A stretch of DNA of 64,000 nucleotides from JAJXWB01 sp037044955. Lineage in GTDB: Bacteria > Pseudomonadota > Alphaproteobacteria > Rhizobiales > Beijerinckiaceae. The stretch covers positions 62,001 to 126,000 of the forward strand of contig JBAOHX010000003.1 in NCBI GenBank assembly GCA_037044955.1. The letters run 5' to 3'. Positions 50,473-60,942 of this stretch are shown here, in pieces (position 1 is the first letter of the stretch; every line of letters begins with the position of its first letter). The notes below the pieces were generated by a model that saw only the letters and a program-made list of their open reading frames with translations, did not search any database and had not been told where the DNA came from. Position numbers and translations under genes: made by a program.

Positions 50473-51786
50473 TTACATCGCCTGCAGCGTCTTGCGCGAA
50501 ATGTCGATCATCTGGTCGATGTGGTCCGTCGTCATAACGAAGGGCGGCGCCAGAATGCCGGTGTCGCCCGTCGTCTTGATGTGCAGGCCGTTGTCGTAGA
50601 GCTTCTTCTGCAGGATGTGCCCACGCTCGCCCGGAACCTGCGTCGGCGCGACGTCGATGCCGCCGGCCATGCCGTAACCGCGGATATCGGTGACGATGGG
50701 GATGTCCTTCAGGGAGATCAGGCCTTCCAGGAAATAGGCCGACATCTGGCTCGCGCGCTCGAACAGGCGCTCCTTCTCGTAGATGTCGATGGTCGCGATC
50801 GCCGCCGCGCAGGCCGCCGGATGCGCCGACCATGTGTAGCCGTGGAAGAATTCGTTCGCCGCGCGCGGATTGGGCGAATCCTCGACGATCGCCTTGTAGA
50901 CGGAATTGTCGACCGCCACCGCCGACATCGGCTGCACGCCGTTGGTGATCGCCTTCGCCATGGTGATGACGTCCGGCTTCACGCCGAAACTCTGCGAGGC
51001 GAAGGCCTTGCCGGTGCGGCCGAAGCCGGTGATGACCTCGTCGAACACCAGCAGGATGCCGTTGGCCGAGCAGATTTCGCGCAAGCGCTTGAGATAGCCC
51101 TTCGGCGGCACGAGCATGCCGGTCGAGCCCGCGATCGGCTCGACGAAACAGGCCGCGATGTTTTCCGCGCCGTGCAATTGCACGATGCGCAGCAGGTCTT
51201 CGGCGAGGTCGGCGCCCGTCTCCGGCTCGCCGATCACGAAGCGCTCGCTCCCGTGCGTGTGACGCATATGCACGGCGTTCGGCAGGCCCGGCCCAAAGGT
51301 GCGGCGGTTGTTGACGAGGCCCGACAGCGCCACGCCGCCGAAGCCGACGCCGTGATAGGCGCGCTCGCGCGACACGAACATCGTGCGCGAAGCCTGCCCG
51401 CGCGCGCGATGATAGGCCATCGCGATCTTCATCGCGGTATCGACGGCTTCCGAACCGGAGTTGCAGAAGAACACCTTGTCGATGCCTTCGGGCGTCAGCC
51501 GCGCCACGCGCTCGGCGGCCTCGAAGGCTTTGGGGTGCGAGCGCTGGAAGCTCGACACGAAATCCAGTTCGATGAGCTGCTTGTAGACGGCCTCGGCAAT
51601 GTCCTTGCGGCCGTGGCCGATCGGCGAGGTGAACAGGCCCGAACAGCCGTCGAGCACCGCGCGGCCGTCGGGCGTGTAGTAGTGAACGCCCTCGGCGCGT
51701 GAAAAAAGTTTCGGCTCGTCGTGGAAGTCGCGGTTCGGGGTGAAGGGCAGCCAGTGGTGGTCGAGCTTCGGGGTTGTGGCGGCCAT
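50473..51786 (-). CDS. Class III aminotransferase, candidate taurine:pyruvate aminotransferase
   Basis: A 437-residue PLP enzyme of the omega-amino-acid:pyruvate transaminase group. LDHHWLPFTPNRDFHDEPKL, VFFCNSGSEAVDTAMKIAMA, the DEVITGFGRTGKAFASQSF motif and the lysine in ITMAKAITNGVQPMSAVAV are all conserved. This group includes beta-alanine:pyruvate and taurine:pyruvate (Tpa) enzymes, which are hard to separate by sequence. Location next to xsc makes taurine plausible: transamination would give sulfoacetaldehyde. It is convergent with the IclR gene and divergent from ackA (97 bases). Confidence 0.65.
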   Translation of the reverse strand: MAATTPKLDHHWLPFTPNRDFHDEPKLFSRAEGVHYYTPDGRAVLDGCSGLFTSPIGHGRKDIAEAVYKQLIELDFVSSFQRSHPKAFEAAERVARLTPEGIDKVFFCNSGSEAVDTAMKIAMAYHRARGQASRTMFVSRERAYHGVGFGGVALSGLVNNRRTFGPGLPNAVHMRHTHGSERFVIGEPETGADLAEDLLRIVQLHGAENIAACFVEPIAGSTGMLVPPKGYLKRLREICSANGILLVFDEVITGFGRTGKAFASQSFGVKPDVITMAKAITNGVQPMSAVAVDNSVYKAIVEDSPNPRAANEFFHGYTWSAHPAACAAAIATIDIYEKERLFERASQMSAYFLEGLISLKDIPIVTDIRGYGMAGGIDVAPTQVPGERGHILQKKLYDNGLHIKTTGDTGILAPPFVMTTDHIDQMIDISRKTLQAM

Positions 51787-51883
51787 TTTCCTCTCCCGGC
51801 GATGTCTGTGGCGCTTCGTTCCGTTAGTGTGCCACCAGTTCGGCTATATACAAGTCCCGCCTGCCGCCCTGCCCGAGACCCGC

Positions 51884-52993
51884 ATGTCCCTCCTCGTCCT
51901 GAATGTCGGCTCCTCCAGCGTGAAATACGCGACCTTCATCCGCGACGGCGCGGACCTTGCGGAGGTCGCGCGCGGCCAGCAGGCCCGCCAGGCCGGGCTC
52001 TACGACGGCGAGGCCATCGGCGCCGACGATCTCAAACTGGTCGGCGATGTTCTCGAGGCGGCCGAGCGCGAGCACGGCGCGCTCGAAGCGGTCGGCCATC
52101 GCATTGTGCATGGCGGGCGCGCGTTTTTCGCGCCGGTCGTCATCGATGCGCGCACGCTGTCGGATATAGCCGCGCTCGCGCCGCTCGCGCCGCTGCACCA
52201 GCCGCACAATGTCATGGGCGTGCGCGCAGTCGCCGAATTGCGCCCCGGGCTGAGGCAGGTCGCATGCTTCGACACCGCCTTTCATCGCACGCAACCCGAA
52301 CTCAATCGCCGTCTGCCGCTGCCTGAAAGCTATTTCGCCGACGGCGTGGAGCGCTACGGCTTTCATGGTCTTTCGTACACATGGCTGGCGCAGCAGATCG
52401 CCCGCCTGCGCGGCGGCGTCCCGAAGCGGATGCTCGCCTTTCATCTCGGCGCCGGCTCCAGCGCCTGCGCGATGCTGGAGGGACGCTCGCACGACACGTC
52501 CATGGGCTTCTCGACCATCGACGGCCTGATGATGGCGACGCGGCCGGGCGCGCTCGACGCCGGCGTCATCATGCATCTGCTCGCGCAGGGCGCGACGCAG
52601 AAGGAATTGACGGACCTGCTCTACACGCGCTCGGGATTGCGCGGCGTGTCGGGCCTGAGCGCGGACATGAAGACCTTGCTGGCGAGCGACGACCCGGCCG
52701 CGCGCCGCGCCATCGACATGTACTGCCGCCGCGCGGCCGTCGTCGGCGCGGGCCTTGCCGTCAGCCTCGGCGGTCTCGACGCCATCGTCTTCACCGGCGG
52801 CATCGGCGAGCACGCGCCCGTCATTCGCGCGCGGATCGTCGCGCAGCTCGCCCTGCTCGGCGCGAGCGTCGATACGGACCGCAACGCGCGCAACGAACCG
52901 CGCATATCGCCCGATGGCGCGCATGTCGAATGCTGGATCGTGAACGCCGACGAGGAGCGCGTGATCGTGGAGTCGACGGCGGCGATGATGTGA
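51884..52993 (+). CDS. ackA: Acetate kinase
   Basis: AckA interconverts acetyl phosphate plus ADP with acetate plus ATP. The 369-residue protein begins MSLLVLNVGSSSVKYATF, keeps GHRIVHGG with the catalytic arginine region, ACFDTAFHRTQPELNRRLPL, YGFHGLSYTW, FHLGAGSSACAMLEGRSHDT and IVFTGGIGEHAPVIRARI. It is about 30 residues shorter than the common 400-residue form. No phosphotransacetylase gene is adjacent. Next to xsc, which makes acetyl phosphate, it can recover ATP. It is divergent from the aminotransferase gene and convergent with an acyl-CoA ligase gene. Confidence 0.93.
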   Translation: MSLLVLNVGSSSVKYATFIRDGADLAEVARGQQARQAGLYDGEAIGADDLKLVGDVLEAAEREHGALEAVGHRIVHGGRAFFAPVVIDARTLSDIAALAPLAPLHQPHNVMGVRAVAELRPGLRQVACFDTAFHRTQPELNRRLPLPESYFADGVERYGFHGLSYTWLAQQIARLRGGVPKRMLAFHLGAGSSACAMLEGRSHDTSMGFSTIDGLMMATRPGALDAGVIMHLLAQGATQKELTDLLYTRSGLRGVSGLSADMKTLLASDDPAARRAIDMYCRRAAVVGAGLAVSLGGLDAIVFTGGIGEHAPVIRARIVAQLALLGASVDTDRNARNEPRISPDGAHVECWIVNADEERVIVESTAAMM

Positions 52994-53004
52994 TCGGCGC
53001 GAAT

Positions 53005-53095
53005 GTCATTCCCGACGATCGTGAAGCGATCGATCGGGAATCCGGCGCTTCCTGATGTTTCGATGTCCGGATTCCCGCTTGCGCGGGAATGACAC
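53005..53095. repeat. Composite palindromic repeat, copy 3
   Basis: GTCATTCCCGACGATCG at the start and TTCCCGCTTGCGCGGGAATGAC at the end repeat the outer ends of copies 1 and 2. A second hairpin, GATCGTGAAGCGATC, lies at about 53016-53032. It fills the gap between ackA and the convergent ligase gene. Confidence 0.8.
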
Positions 53096-53113
53096 GGGCA
53101 GACTTCGCGGGCG

Positions 53114-54736
53114 CTACTGCCTGAGCAAGCGCCGGATGACCTTGCCGCTCGTGGTCAGCGGCAAGGAGTCCACGAAGGCGATTTCGCGCGGATATTCGTA
53201 AGCGGCGAGCCGCGCGCGCACAAAGGCCTGCAGATCGGCGACGAGCATATCCGACGGCGCAAATCCCGCGCGAAGAACGACGAAGGCCTTCACGATTTCC
53301 GTGCGCAAGGAATCCTTCTTGCCGACGACGGCGGCATTGGCGACAGCCGGATGGCGCAGGAGGCAATCCTCGATCTCGCCGGGCCCGATGCGATAGCCCG
53401 ACGAGGTGATGACATCGTCGTCGCGGCCGACGAAACGCACATAGCCTTGCGCATCCATCGCGCCCTGGTCGCCCGTGACCATCCAGTCGCCCGAAGGAGC
53501 CTGGACGAATTTTTCCGCCGTCGCCTCCGGCCTGTTCCAATATTCGAGGAACATCACGGGATCGGGCCGCTTCACCGCGATCTGGCCGAGTTCGTCGGCG
53601 TCGCAGACGGAGCCGTCTTCGCGGATGATCGCGACGGTGTGCCCGGGGATCGCCTTGCCGATGAAGCCCGCCTTGCTGACGCCGAGCGCGGCGCAGGAGC
53701 CGAGCACGAGATTGCACTCGGTCTGGCCGTAATATTCGTTGATCGGCATGTTCAGTTCGCGCTTGGCCCATTCGTAGGGCTCGACGCCGAGCGCCTCGCC
53801 GGCCGAGCCGAGCGTGCGCAAATGCAGATCGTATTTCGCGCGCGGATTCTCGACCGTGCGCAACATGCGCAGCGCGGTCGGCGGAAAGAAGGCGTTGCGC
53901 ACTTTCATGCGCGCCATCAGGTCGAGGGCCGCGTCCGGATCGAACTTCTCCCACGCGCGCGAAACGACCGGCACGCCGAAATGCAGCGCCGGCAGCATGG
54001 CGTTGAGCAGGCCGCCAGCCCAGGCCCAGTCCGCCGGCGTCCACATGAGATCGCCCGGCTGCGGAAAGAATTCGTGCGGGACCTGAATGCCCGGCAGATG
54101 GCCGAGCAGCACGCGATGGCCGTGCAACGCGCCCTTGGGGTTTCCCGTCGTGCCCGACGTGTAGATCATCAGCGCGGGATCGTCGGGCGAGGTGTCGACG
54201 GCCGTGAAATCGGAGGGGGAATCCGCGATCAGCTTGTGGAAGTCGAGCGCGTCTGCGTCCGCGCCGTCGGTCGAGATCAAGAATTCGAGCGACGGCGGCG
54301 CGGGATCGAGCGCACGCGCCTTGCGCACACCGGCGCCGGTCGCGATCAGAGCGCGCACGCCGGCGTCGTTCAGCCGATAGCTAAGCGCATCGTCGCCGAA
54401 CAGCAGGGCGAGCGGCACGGCGATCGCGCCGAGCTTGTAGATGGCGGCGTGCGCGATCGTCACGGCGGGCGATTGCGGCAGCAGGATGCCGACGCGATCG
54501 CCGCGCCGGATTCCGCGCGCGCGAAGGGCGTTGGCGAGGCGGTTCGATTGATCCGAGAGCTGACCGAAGGTGACGATGCGGACGGCGCCGTCAGGCTGCA
54601 CGTCGAGGATCGCCGGGCGCTCAGGCTCGACACGCGCCCATTTGTCCGTGACGTCGACGCCGATGTTGTAGCGCGCCGGAATGTTCCAGCGGAATTCGCG
54701 GGACAGGCGGTCGAAATCGCGGATGTCGGGGATCAT
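53114..54736 (-). CDS. AMP-forming acyl-CoA ligase (acetyl-CoA-synthetase-like)
   Basis: A 540-residue adenylate-forming enzyme of the acyl-CoA synthetase family. The ATP loop LMIYTSGTTGNPKGALHGHR (about residues 190-209), INEYYGQTECNLVLGSC, GDQGAMDAQGYVRFVGRDDD, ITSSGYRIGPGEIEDCLL and the C-terminal lysine in LPLTTSGKVIRRLLRQ are all present. The type is like medium-chain or acetyl/propionyl-CoA ligases (AcsM-like) and the substrate is not certain. It starts 18 bases after atpC on the same strand, so it may be carried on the ATP synthase transcript. With ackA nearby it could activate acetate. Confidence 0.85.
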   Translation of the reverse strand: MIPDIRDFDRLSREFRWNIPARYNIGVDVTDKWARVEPERPAILDVQPDGAVRIVTFGQLSDQSNRLANALRARGIRRGDRVGILLPQSPAVTIAHAAIYKLGAIAVPLALLFGDDALSYRLNDAGVRALIATGAGVRKARALDPAPPSLEFLISTDGADADALDFHKLIADSPSDFTAVDTSPDDPALMIYTSGTTGNPKGALHGHRVLLGHLPGIQVPHEFFPQPGDLMWTPADWAWAGGLLNAMLPALHFGVPVVSRAWEKFDPDAALDLMARMKVRNAFFPPTALRMLRTVENPRAKYDLHLRTLGSAGEALGVEPYEWAKRELNMPINEYYGQTECNLVLGSCAALGVSKAGFIGKAIPGHTVAIIREDGSVCDADELGQIAVKRPDPVMFLEYWNRPEATAEKFVQAPSGDWMVTGDQGAMDAQGYVRFVGRDDDVITSSGYRIGPGEIEDCLLRHPAVANAAVVGKKDSLRTEIVKAFVVLRAGFAPSDMLVADLQAFVRARLAAYEYPREIAFVDSLPLTTSGKVIRRLLRQ

Positions 54737-54754
54737 CGTCGACCCCGGGACGGA

Positions 54755-55156
54755 TCAGAGACCCAGCGCGGCCTTCAGCTCGTTGAGCTGGTCGAGCTTC
54801 TCGTTCGCCACGCGCTTGCCTTCGTCGGTCGCGGCGTCCGCGACGTCTTCCTCGGCGTTCCTGATTTCCTGCCCGAGCTTGGCGGCGTCGAGCTGTTCGA
54901 CGGGCACGGCCACTTCGGCCAGGATCGTCAGGCCGCCGGTCGCGACGTCGGCGAAGCCGCCGCGTACGAAGATGCGGCTCTTCTTCGAGGCGCTCTCCTC
55001 GACCTCGACCACGCCGGGCTTCAGCGTCGTCATGACCGGCGCGTGATCCTTGAGGATGGTCATCTGACCCTCGACGCCGGGAATGGCGACGGATTCGACC
55101 TCGCCGGAGAACAGGAGCTGTTCGGGCGAAACGAGTTCGAAGTGAAAGGCGGCCAT
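54755..55156 (-). CDS. atpC: ATP synthase F1 epsilon subunit
   Basis: The 133-residue epsilon subunit, part of the central stalk and an inhibitor of ATP hydrolysis. FHFELVSPEQLLFSGEVESV, GVEGQMTILKDHAPVMTTLK, FVRGGFADVATGGLTILAEV and the helical hairpin at the end (QEIRNAEEDVADAATDEGKR) match the family. It is the last atp gene; about 130 bases including a composite repeat separate it from atpD. Confidence 0.95.
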   Translation of the reverse strand: MAAFHFELVSPEQLLFSGEVESVAIPGVEGQMTILKDHAPVMTTLKPGVVEVEESASKKSRIFVRGGFADVATGGLTILAEVAVPVEQLDAAKLGQEIRNAEEDVADAATDEGKRVANEKLDQLNELKAALGL

Positions 55157-55179
55157 GACTTGATCCTGTTTACGAACGT

Positions 55180-55283
55180 GTCATTCCCGCGAAAGCGGGA
55201 ATCCAGCCCTCCGAAACAAGGCGCTGGGTCCCCGTTTCGGTTCGAAGTCGGCAACAGCCGACTTCGCGCCTGCGGGGACGACA
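55180..55283. repeat. Composite palindromic repeat, copy 4, inside the atp operon
   Basis: GTCATTCCCGCGAAAGCGGG forms the first hairpin. A second unit (GTCCCCGTTTCG...TGCGGGGACGAC) has the hairpin CGAAGTCGGC-AACA-GCCGACTTCG in its loop (about 55244-55267), the same 24 bases that occur in copy 1. It lies between atpD and atpC and must be transcribed with them. Confidence 0.8.
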
Positions 55284-55288
55284 GGACT

Positions 55289-56714
55289 TTACGCGGCTTC
55301 CGCGGCGAGCTTCTGCGCCTTCTCGACCGCTTCCTCGATCGTGCCGACCATGTAGAAGGCGGCCTCGGGGAGGTGATCGTACTTGCCTTCGACCAGGCCC
55401 TTGAAGCCCTTGATCGTGTCGGCGAGCGCGACGAGCTTGCCGGGCGAGCCGGTGAAGACTTCCGCGACGTGGAACGGCTGCGACAGGAAGCGCTCGATCT
55501 TGCGCGCGCGCGCCACGACCAGCTTGTCCTCTTCCGACAGTTCGTCCATGCCGAGAATGGCGATGATGTCCTGCAGCGACTTGTAGCGCTGCAGCGTCGA
55601 CTGCACGCGGCGGGCGACGTCGTAGTGCTCTTCGCCGACGATCATCGGGGAGAGCATGCGCGAGGTCGAGTTCGAGCGGGTCGACCGCCGGATAGATGCC
55701 CTTTTCCGCGATCGAGCGCGACAGCACGGTCGTCGCGTCCAAATGCGCGAACGAGGTCGCAGGCGCCGGGTCGGTCAAGTCGTCGGCGGGCACGTAGATC
55801 GCCTGCACCGAGGTGATCGAACCCTTGTTCGTCGTGGTGATGCGCTCCTGCAGCGCGCCCATGTCGGTGGCGAGCGTCGGCTGATAGCCCACCGCCGAGG
55901 GAATGCGGCCGAGCAGCGCCGACACTTCCGAGCCCGCCTGCGTGAAGCGGAAGATGTTGTCGACGAAGAACAGCACGTCCTGGCCGCGGTCGCGGAAGTC
56001 TTCCGCGACGGTCAGGCCCGACAGCGCGACGCGCATGCGCGCGCCCGGGGGCTCGTTCATCTGGCCGTAGACCAGCGCGCACTTGGAGCCTTCGCCGCCG
56101 CCCTTCTTGTTGACGCCGCCTTCGATCATCTCGTGATAGAGATCGTTGCCTTCGCGCGTGCGCTCGCCGACGCCGGCGAACACGGAATAGCCGCCGTGCG
56201 CCTTCGCGACGTTGTTGATGAGCTCCATGATGAGCACGGTCTTGCCGACGCCCGCGCCGCCGAACAGGCCGATCTTGCCGCCCTTGGCGTAAGGCGCGAG
56301 CAGGTCGACGACCTTGATGCCCGTCTCGAGGATCTGCGCTTCCGTCGCCTGCTCGGCGTAGGAGGGCGCGGGCTGGTGAATGGCGCGGCGGCCCTTGGTG
56401 TTGAGCGGGCCGGCTTCGTCGACGGGCTCGCCGATGACGTTGATGATGCGGCCGAGCGTCTCGTCGCCGACGGGCACCGAGATCGGCGCGCCGGTGTCGA
56501 TCACTTCCTGGCCGCGCACGAGGCCTTCCGACGTGTCCATGGCGATGCAGCGCACCGAGGATTCGCCGAGATGCTGGGCGACTTCGAGCACCAGGCGCTG
56601 GCCCTGGTTCGTCGTCTCGAGCGCGTTGAGAATCTCCGGCAGGTGGTCGTCGAACTTCACGTCGACGACGGCGCCGATGACCTGGGTGATGCGGCCCGTG
56701 GCAGTGTTCGCCAT
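55289..56714 (-). CDS. atpD: ATP synthase F1 beta subunit (one-base frame break)
   Basis: The catalytic beta subunit (about 474 residues after joining). It begins MANTATGRITQVIGAVVDVK, has Walker A GGAGVGKTVLIMELINNVA, GERTREGNDLYHEM, DVLFFVDNIFRFTQAGSEVS and LSRSIAEKGIYPAVDPL, then after the break MLSPMIVGEEHYDVARRVQS and MVGTIEEAVEKAQKL. The frame breaks at about 55671; removing one base gives the invariant LDSTSRMLSP. Because this gene is indispensable, an error in the sequence is by far the best explanation. AGAGGAACGTGAAC precedes the ATG at 56714. Confidence 0.95.
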
Positions 56715-56793
56715 GTTCACGTTCCTCTTTGCTATGCGGTCAGGACGCTCGCGCGTCGCTATTTCGGTGTGAGCGCTCGCGCGCCCCGTTGGG

Positions 56794-57672
56794 TCAGAGC
56801 GCCTCGGCGCCCGAGATGATTTCGATCAGTTCCTTGGTGATCATCGCCTGACGCGATCTGTTGTAGAGCGTCGTCTGCTTGCGGATCATGTCGCCGGCGT
56901 TGCGCGTGGCGTTGTCCATCGCGCTCATCTGCGCGCCGTAGAACGAGGCCATGTTCTCGAGCAGCGCGGTGAACACCTGCACGGAGATGTTGCGCGGCAG
57001 CAGCGTGTCGAGAATCTCTTCCTGGCCGGGCTCGGCCTCGTAGGCCGCCTGCGCGCCGGCGCCGGAATTGTCGTTCACGGCGATCTGCGCCGGGATGAGC
57101 TGGCTCGCGGTCGGGATCTGCGCGATCACGGAGCGGAAGCGCGAGAAGAACAGCGTGCAGACGTCGAATTCGCCGGCCTCGAACAGCGCGAGAACCTTCT
57201 TGCCGATGGCGTCGGCGTTCGAGAAGCCGATGCTGCGCACCGAGCGCAGATCGACGAGCTCGATGATCTGCCTCTCGTACTGGCGCTTGAGCTGGTCGTA
57301 GCCCTTCTTGCCGACGCAGAGGATCTTGACCGTCTTGCCTTGGTTCATCAGCGCGTTGATGTGGTCGCGCGCCAGGCGCACGATCGCCGTGTTGAACGCG
57401 CCGCACAGGCCGCGTTCGCCGGTGCAGACGACGAGCAGGTGAACCTGGTCCTTGCCGGTGCCGGTCAGCAGCGCGGGGCCCGAGCCCGGCGCGATTCCGC
57501 CCGCGACATTGGTCAGCACCGCGCCCATGCGCTGCGCGTAGGGGCGCGCGGCCTCGGCCGCGGTCTGGGCGCGGCGCAGCTTGGCGGCCGCGACCATCTG
57601 CATGGCCTTGGTGATCTTCTGCGTCGCCTTCACCGAGGCGATGCGATTGCGCAGATCTTTCAACGACGGCAT
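56794..57672 (-). CDS. atpG: ATP synthase F1 gamma subunit
   Basis: The 292-residue rotor subunit. It begins MPSLKDLRNRIASVKATQKI, has KAMQMVAAAKLRRAQTAAEA, VVCTGERGLCGAFNTAIVRL, a middle segment with CTLFFSRFRSVIAQIPT and the C-terminal helix MDNATRNAGDMIRKQTTLYN and RSRQAMITKELIEIISGAEA. It is separated from atpA by 78 bases containing a strong hairpin. Confidence 0.95.
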   Translation of the reverse strand: MPSLKDLRNRIASVKATQKITKAMQMVAAAKLRRAQTAAEAARPYAQRMGAVLTNVAGGIAPGSGPALLTGTGKDQVHLLVVCTGERGLCGAFNTAIVRLARDHINALMNQGKTVKILCVGKKGYDQLKRQYERQIIELVDLRSVRSIGFSNADAIGKKVLALFEAGEFDVCTLFFSRFRSVIAQIPTASQLIPAQIAVNDNSGAGAQAAYEAEPGQEEILDTLLPRNISVQVFTALLENMASFYGAQMSAMDNATRNAGDMIRKQTTLYNRSRQAMITKELIEIISGAEAL

Positions 57673-57703
57673 GGGCTGGTCGCCTTAGGTCCCGGTTTTG
57701 TGG

Positions 57704-57727
57704 CCTCTCCCCGCCTGCGGGGAGAGG
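57704..57727. repeat. Hairpin between atpA and atpG
   Basis: CCTCTCCCC-GCCTGC-GGGGAGAGG is a perfect nine-base-pair palindrome, of a REP type common in Rhizobiales. It lies within the atp transcript and could modulate relative subunit expression or RNA stability. Confidence 0.7.
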
Positions 57728-57750
57728 AGAACGTTAGAACTCGGCGCGAA

Positions 57751-59282
<1,532 letters not shown>

Positions 59283-59283
<1 letters not shown>

Positions 59284-59846
59284 CAGCCGACCTCTTTCAT
59301 GCGTGTGCGAATGGCGTTGAGTTTGGTTTTCAGCGAAGAATCGACCATGCGCGAGCCGACCTTGACGACAAGGCCGCCGATGATGGCGGGATCGATCTTC
59401 ACGTCGACGTCCACGGACTTGGCGCCGGCGACAGCGGCAAGCTGATCGCGGAGCGCCTTCATCTGCTGGTCGTTGAGGGGAGCCGCGGCCGTCACGACGG
59501 CGCGCGTGACGCCGTTGGCCGTGTCTTCGAGCTTGGCGTAGCCGGCGATCATGTCGGAGATCGCGAACAGGCGGCGCTTGGCGGCGACGAGCTTGATGAA
59601 ATTGGCGGCGACGCCGGAAATGCCGGCCTTGTCGAGAATGGCGGAGAGCGCCTTCGTCTGGTCCTCGGCGGAGAAGACCGGGCTCTTCACCAGACGCTGC
59701 AGGTCCGGGCTTTCGTCGATCAGCTTCTGGAAGGAGGAAAGGGCCGCGCCGACCGCGGCTGTGGCGCCGCTCTCGGCGGCCAGGGCATGGAGCGCGGAGG
59801 CGTAACGCCCCGCCATGCCGGATACGATCGTTTCCTCTTTGGCCAA
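59283..59846 (-). CDS. atpH: ATP synthase F1 delta subunit
   Basis: The 187-residue delta subunit of the peripheral stalk. It begins MAKEETIVSGMAGRYASALH; later segments are SPVFSAEDQTKALSAILDKA, NFIKLVAAKRRLFAISDMIA and DPAIIGGLVVKVGSRMVDSS, all typical. It is the first gene of the atpHAGDC operon; the Fo genes are not in this window, as is usual in alphaproteobacteria. The 247 bases upstream (59847-60093) contain no gene and probably hold the operon promoter. Confidence 0.95.
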
Positions 59847-60093
59847 CGCTGAATCCCTCGAGCGGTCGACATGTCGGAGCGGCGAAGCCGATCCTTTTCA
59901 ATTCTCTCCCGAACATGTCAGCGCGATGTCGCGGCTTTCGCCGCAAGACCACGGAAATCCGGGCTATTTGCTGGGACGGAGCACAGGCGCGCGAACGCGG
60001 CGCTCCGGAAGCGCGCGTGACCTAACATATGGCTTTTTTGTGCGCAACCCTGAGGAAGGCGCGCGGGATAAGGCTTTGGGAGGGGGCGCCCCC

Positions 60094-60393
60094 TCAGGCG
60101 CCCCCGTCGATCACGCTGCGCAGGAAGGCGACGTGTTTTTCGAAGGCGCGCCGCCCCTCCGCCGAGGCCTTGACGGTCGTGCGCGGCCGACGCGCGACGA
60201 AGGCCTTTTCGACCGCGACGTAGCTCGCTTTCGCCAGATGGTCGATATGCGCGCCGAGATTGCCGTCGGTCGCGCCGGTCAGCTTTTTCAGATGCGCGAA
60301 ATCGAGCCCTTCCGCCTCCGGCTGCAGCGCGGTCAGGGCGGCCATGATCCGCAGGCGCACCGGCTGGTGGATGATGTCGTCCGGCGCGCTCAT
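60094..60393 (-). CDS. Winged-helix transcriptional regulator (HTH_34/MarR-like)
   Basis: A 99-residue single-domain DNA-binding protein. HQPVRLRIMAALTALQPEAE, FAHLKKLTGATDGNLGAHID and HLAKASYVAVEKAFVARRPR make a winged helix of the MarR-like HTH_34 type, ending in TTVKASAEGRRAFEKHVAFL. Its start overlaps the stop of the preceding membrane protein gene (ATGA). It is probably the repressor of the operon it closes; a palindrome lies ahead of the first gene. Confidence 0.85.
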   Translation of the reverse strand: MSAPDDIIHQPVRLRIMAALTALQPEAEGLDFAHLKKLTGATDGNLGAHIDHLAKASYVAVEKAFVARRPRTTVKASAEGRRAFEKHVAFLRSVIDGGA

Positions 60394-60938
60394 GCCTGCC
60401 GCATCCACAAGCCGCAGAGAATCAGCCCGCCGCCGTTCACGACCGCCAGATAGAGCGGATAGGCCGGCCCGAGCGTCACGTAGCCGATGGCCACCAGCAC
60501 GGCGATCGACAGGCCGAGGATGATGAAGACGCGGCCGAGCCAGAGGCCCGCGAGGCAATAGCCGAACATGATCAGCGTCGGCCAGAACGCGTCCATCTCG
60601 CGCCCCGTGAAATGGCCGAGCCCGACCGACCAGAACAGGCCGAAGGCGAGGAACAGCAGAAAGCCCGCGAGAAACCGCCACGCCGTCCCGTAGCCCGCGC
60701 GCATGAGGCGCCGGCCGAGAATCATGGACGCGACCAGCCCGATGGCCGTCATGACGATCCAGATGCGCCCGGGCTTCTCGGGAAAGAGATAGGTCAGGAC
60801 ATTGGCCACCGCGACGATCCCGCCCCACAGGATCAGCTTGACGCTGGCCAGGCGGTAGCCGAGCGAGCGGCGGGTCGCCGCCCGCAGCGCGGCGATATCG
60901 TCCAGCGCGGCCGCCGCCGCTTGCGCATCCATGCTCAT
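60390..60938 (-). CDS. Hypothetical four- to six-span membrane protein
   Basis: A 182-residue membrane protein of unknown function. Residues 1-30 are soluble (MDAQAAAAALDDIAALRAAT); then come several spans, for example VKLILWGGIVAVANVLTYLF, IWIVMTAIGLVASMILG, FLAGFLLFLAFGLFWSVGLG, FWPTLIMFGYCLAGLWLG and VFIILGLSIAVLVAIGYVTL. Such proteins are commonly paired with the HTH_34 regulator that follows and overlaps. It starts four bases after the hydrolase stop. Confidence 0.75.
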   Translation of the reverse strand: MSMDAQAAAAALDDIAALRAATRRSLGYRLASVKLILWGGIVAVANVLTYLFPEKPGRIWIVMTAIGLVASMILGRRLMRAGYGTAWRFLAGFLLFLAFGLFWSVGLGHFTGREMDAFWPTLIMFGYCLAGLWLGRVFIILGLSIAVLVAIGYVTLGPAYPLYLAVVNGGGLILCGLWMRQA

Positions 60939-60942
60939 CGCC

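Noticed and set aside
53351..55816. A plus-strand frame of about 820 codons opposite the acyl-CoA ligase, atpC and atpD.
   Set aside because: It runs through three certain genes and an intergenic repeat, has low-complexity Arg/Glu/Ala composition and no domain.
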